A stretch of DNA of 6,897 nt, taken from Planctomycetia bacterium. Lineage in GTDB: Bacteria; Planctomycetota; Planctomycetia; Gemmatales; Gemmataceae. The notes under the pieces were generated by a model that worked only from the letters and a program-made list of their open reading frames with translations, was not told the origin of the DNA and did not search any database. Location of the stretch: positions 1 to 6,897 of the forward strand of contig JANXSH010000732.1 of the NCBI GenBank assembly GCA_025356615.1, read 5' to 3'. This document shows, one piece after another, positions 5,804-6,897 of the stretch (within the stretch, counting starts at the first letter, position 1; each line of letters opens with the position of its first letter). The position numbers and the translations under genes were made by a program.

Positions 5804-6897
5804 CTCACCGAGTGCTTGCCCAGAGCCAGCCGACGCACGTAGAAGCAGACGCGGTCGTCACGCACCTCCATGTACGCGCCCATGTCGTTGCCGCTGTAGC
5901 CCGAACGCACGATCATCGGCTCGAAGCCCGACGCCCGTGGATCCTCGAACAGCAAATACTCGTAGTCGTTCTTGCTGTCGATCTCCAACTCGACCTCCAC
6001 GAGGTCGCCGCTCTTCAGCATCGACCCCGAGGCCAGCTCGACCCGCTTGTACTTCTCGACCTTGCGGTCGGCCACCTGGCCGCGCGATCCGGGCACCTTC
6101 TCCTTGGCATCCTTCACGCGCTCCAGCTTGTAATACTTCCGGTTCACCTTCACCTCGAGGCCGGCCTTCGTGATGAAATCCTCCAGCGTGAAGTTCGTCA
6201 GGTAGGCGTTGAAGTACACCGGGCCGGTGCCCTTCCGCTTGATCTCGACGACGTGCGCGCCGTCCGTGACCGCCTCGCCCTCCAGCATCAGCTTGTTGTC
6301 GAAGCTGAAGAGGTTCTTCGCGTCGATCTTCACCTCCTTGTGCTTCTTGCCGTCGAGGTAGACCTCGACGGTCATGTCCGGCTTGTCCTCGCCGGACGCC
6401 TTGATGTAGTCCGCCATCGCCTCGACGCAGATCGCCGTGTCGCGCGTGCTACGCCAGTAAGTCGCGTGCTTGCGATTCGCGAGCAGGAACTTGACCAGCC
6501 CGGCGGCCTTCGTATCTTTCGGATTCGTCTTGGACAACAGTTTGAGGTAGTAGGCGTTCGCCTCGATCTCACTGCCGTACCAATACCACCACGCACTACT
6601 AGCGGGCAGTTTGAGGTACGCCGTTTGGTTTTCCTTATCCTCGACGACGAACTGCGAGATGTTCTCGAGGATCATGTCGAGCTTCTTCACCTGCTTCTCC
6701 TTGTGCAGCGCCAGGCCGTACATCGCCTTGGCGTAGACCGCCAGGTGAGTCCGGTCGCGGTACAGGAACTCGCGCATGTCGTCGTTGCCCTTGTCCGCGT
6801 CGCGCAGGATCATGTAGACCATCGCGTCGAGGTCGTCGGCATGTTCCTTGTACGGGACCAGCTTGCCGGGCGCGTTCTTTATCATCTGCACCTGCTG
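5683..6897 (-). CDS. C-terminal part of a second alpha-2-macroglobulin family protein
   Basis: The frame is open from the right edge (first visible residues QQVQMIKN) to TGA at 5683-5685, giving 404 residues; the start is outside the window. The first 180 or so residues are the later helices of the thioester (TED) domain, with WYWYGSEIEANAYYLKLL near 101-118 of the fragment and WRSTRDTAICVEAMADYI near 145-165, both typical of bacterial A2M. An intervening beta region is followed from about 234 by a bMG10-like C-terminal domain (PF17973-like), with LKSGDLVEVELEI, YVRRLALGKHSVSYRMRAEI and the closing MYAPELKGNS pattern. Bacterial A2M proteins use this part to hold the thioester domain and sense bait cleavage. 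The gene is in tandem with, and upstream of, the A2M starting at 4452, with its own terminator between them. It cannot be the tail of that gene, whose own C-terminus lies off the left edge. Confidence 0.93.
   Translation of the reverse strand, partial: QQVQMIKNAPGKLVPYKEHADDLDAMVYMILRDADKGNDDMREFLYRDRTHLAVYAKAMYGLALHKEKQVKKLDMILENISQFVVEDKENQTAYLKLPASSAWWYWYGSEIEANAYYLKLLSKTNPKDTKAAGLVKFLLANRKHATYWRSTRDTAICVEAMADYIKASGEDKPDMTVEVYLDGKKHKEVKIDAKNLFSFDNKLMLEGEAVTDGAHVVEIKRKGTGPVYFNAYLTNFTLEDFITKAGLEVKVNRKYYKLERVKDAKEKVPGSRGQVADRKVEKYKRVELASGSMLKSGDLVEVELEIDSKNDYEYLLFEDPRASGFEPMIVRSGYSGNDMGAYMEVRDDRVCFYVRRLALGKHSVSYRMRAEIPGKFSALPAKASAMYAPELKGNSDEIKLSIED

Noticed and set aside
1..6897. The two A2M pieces as one gene split by an inserted cassette
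   Set aside because: The left gene has its own signal peptide and start and its C-terminus would lie off the left edge, while the right piece is a complete C-terminus with its own stop and terminator. They must be two genes.
1..6897. CRISPR array, tRNA, rRNA or transposase
   Set aside because: No regularly spaced repeats, cloverleaf-like sequence, rRNA core motifs or transposase motifs were seen on either strand.

Overview
The window looks like chromosomal DNA from a GC-rich planctomycete, probably of the Gemmata/Gemmataceae type. This rests on very large secreted alpha-2-macroglobulin-like (A2M) proteins with a helical TPR-like N-terminus, GC-rich third codon positions, and a small overlapping gene pair ending in a lone papain-like peptidase. 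The genus cannot be fixed from the sequence alone.

Layout: positions 4452 down to 1 on the minus strand are one continuous open frame of 1484 codons. It is the N-terminal three quarters or so of a secreted bacterial A2M protease trap and runs off the left edge just before the expected thioester motif. Positions 6897 down to 5683, also minus strand, are the C-terminal 404 residues of a second A2M that enters from the right edge. The two A2M genes are therefore a same-strand tandem pair separated by about 1.23 kb.

That gap holds a plus-strand cassette: a 160-aa protein of unknown function (4597-5079) overlapping by 38 nt a 156-aa papain-like/C39-type cysteine peptidase (5042-5512) with a complete apparent Cys-His-Asp triad. 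The cassette is divergent from the left A2M and convergent with the right A2M. Downstream of the peptidase are traces of two further plus-strand reading frames joined by an ATGA overlap behind a good Shine-Dalgarno; they look like debris of a cut-off operon. A perfect 11-bp hairpin 24 nt past the right A2M stop is the likely terminator.

Regulatory features are modest: a Shine-Dalgarno for the left A2M that may be held in a hairpin, a 7-bp inverted repeat in the divergent intergenic region, and a short element resembling the dispersed AACCGCAGAG-type repeats. Functionally, the A2M proteins should be cell-envelope or secreted baits that trap foreign proteases. The small cysteine peptidase lies between them, but whether it is connected to them is inference only. 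Nearly all the left 4.5 kb also reads as long open frames on the opposite strand; these are codon-bias shadows of the A2M gene.
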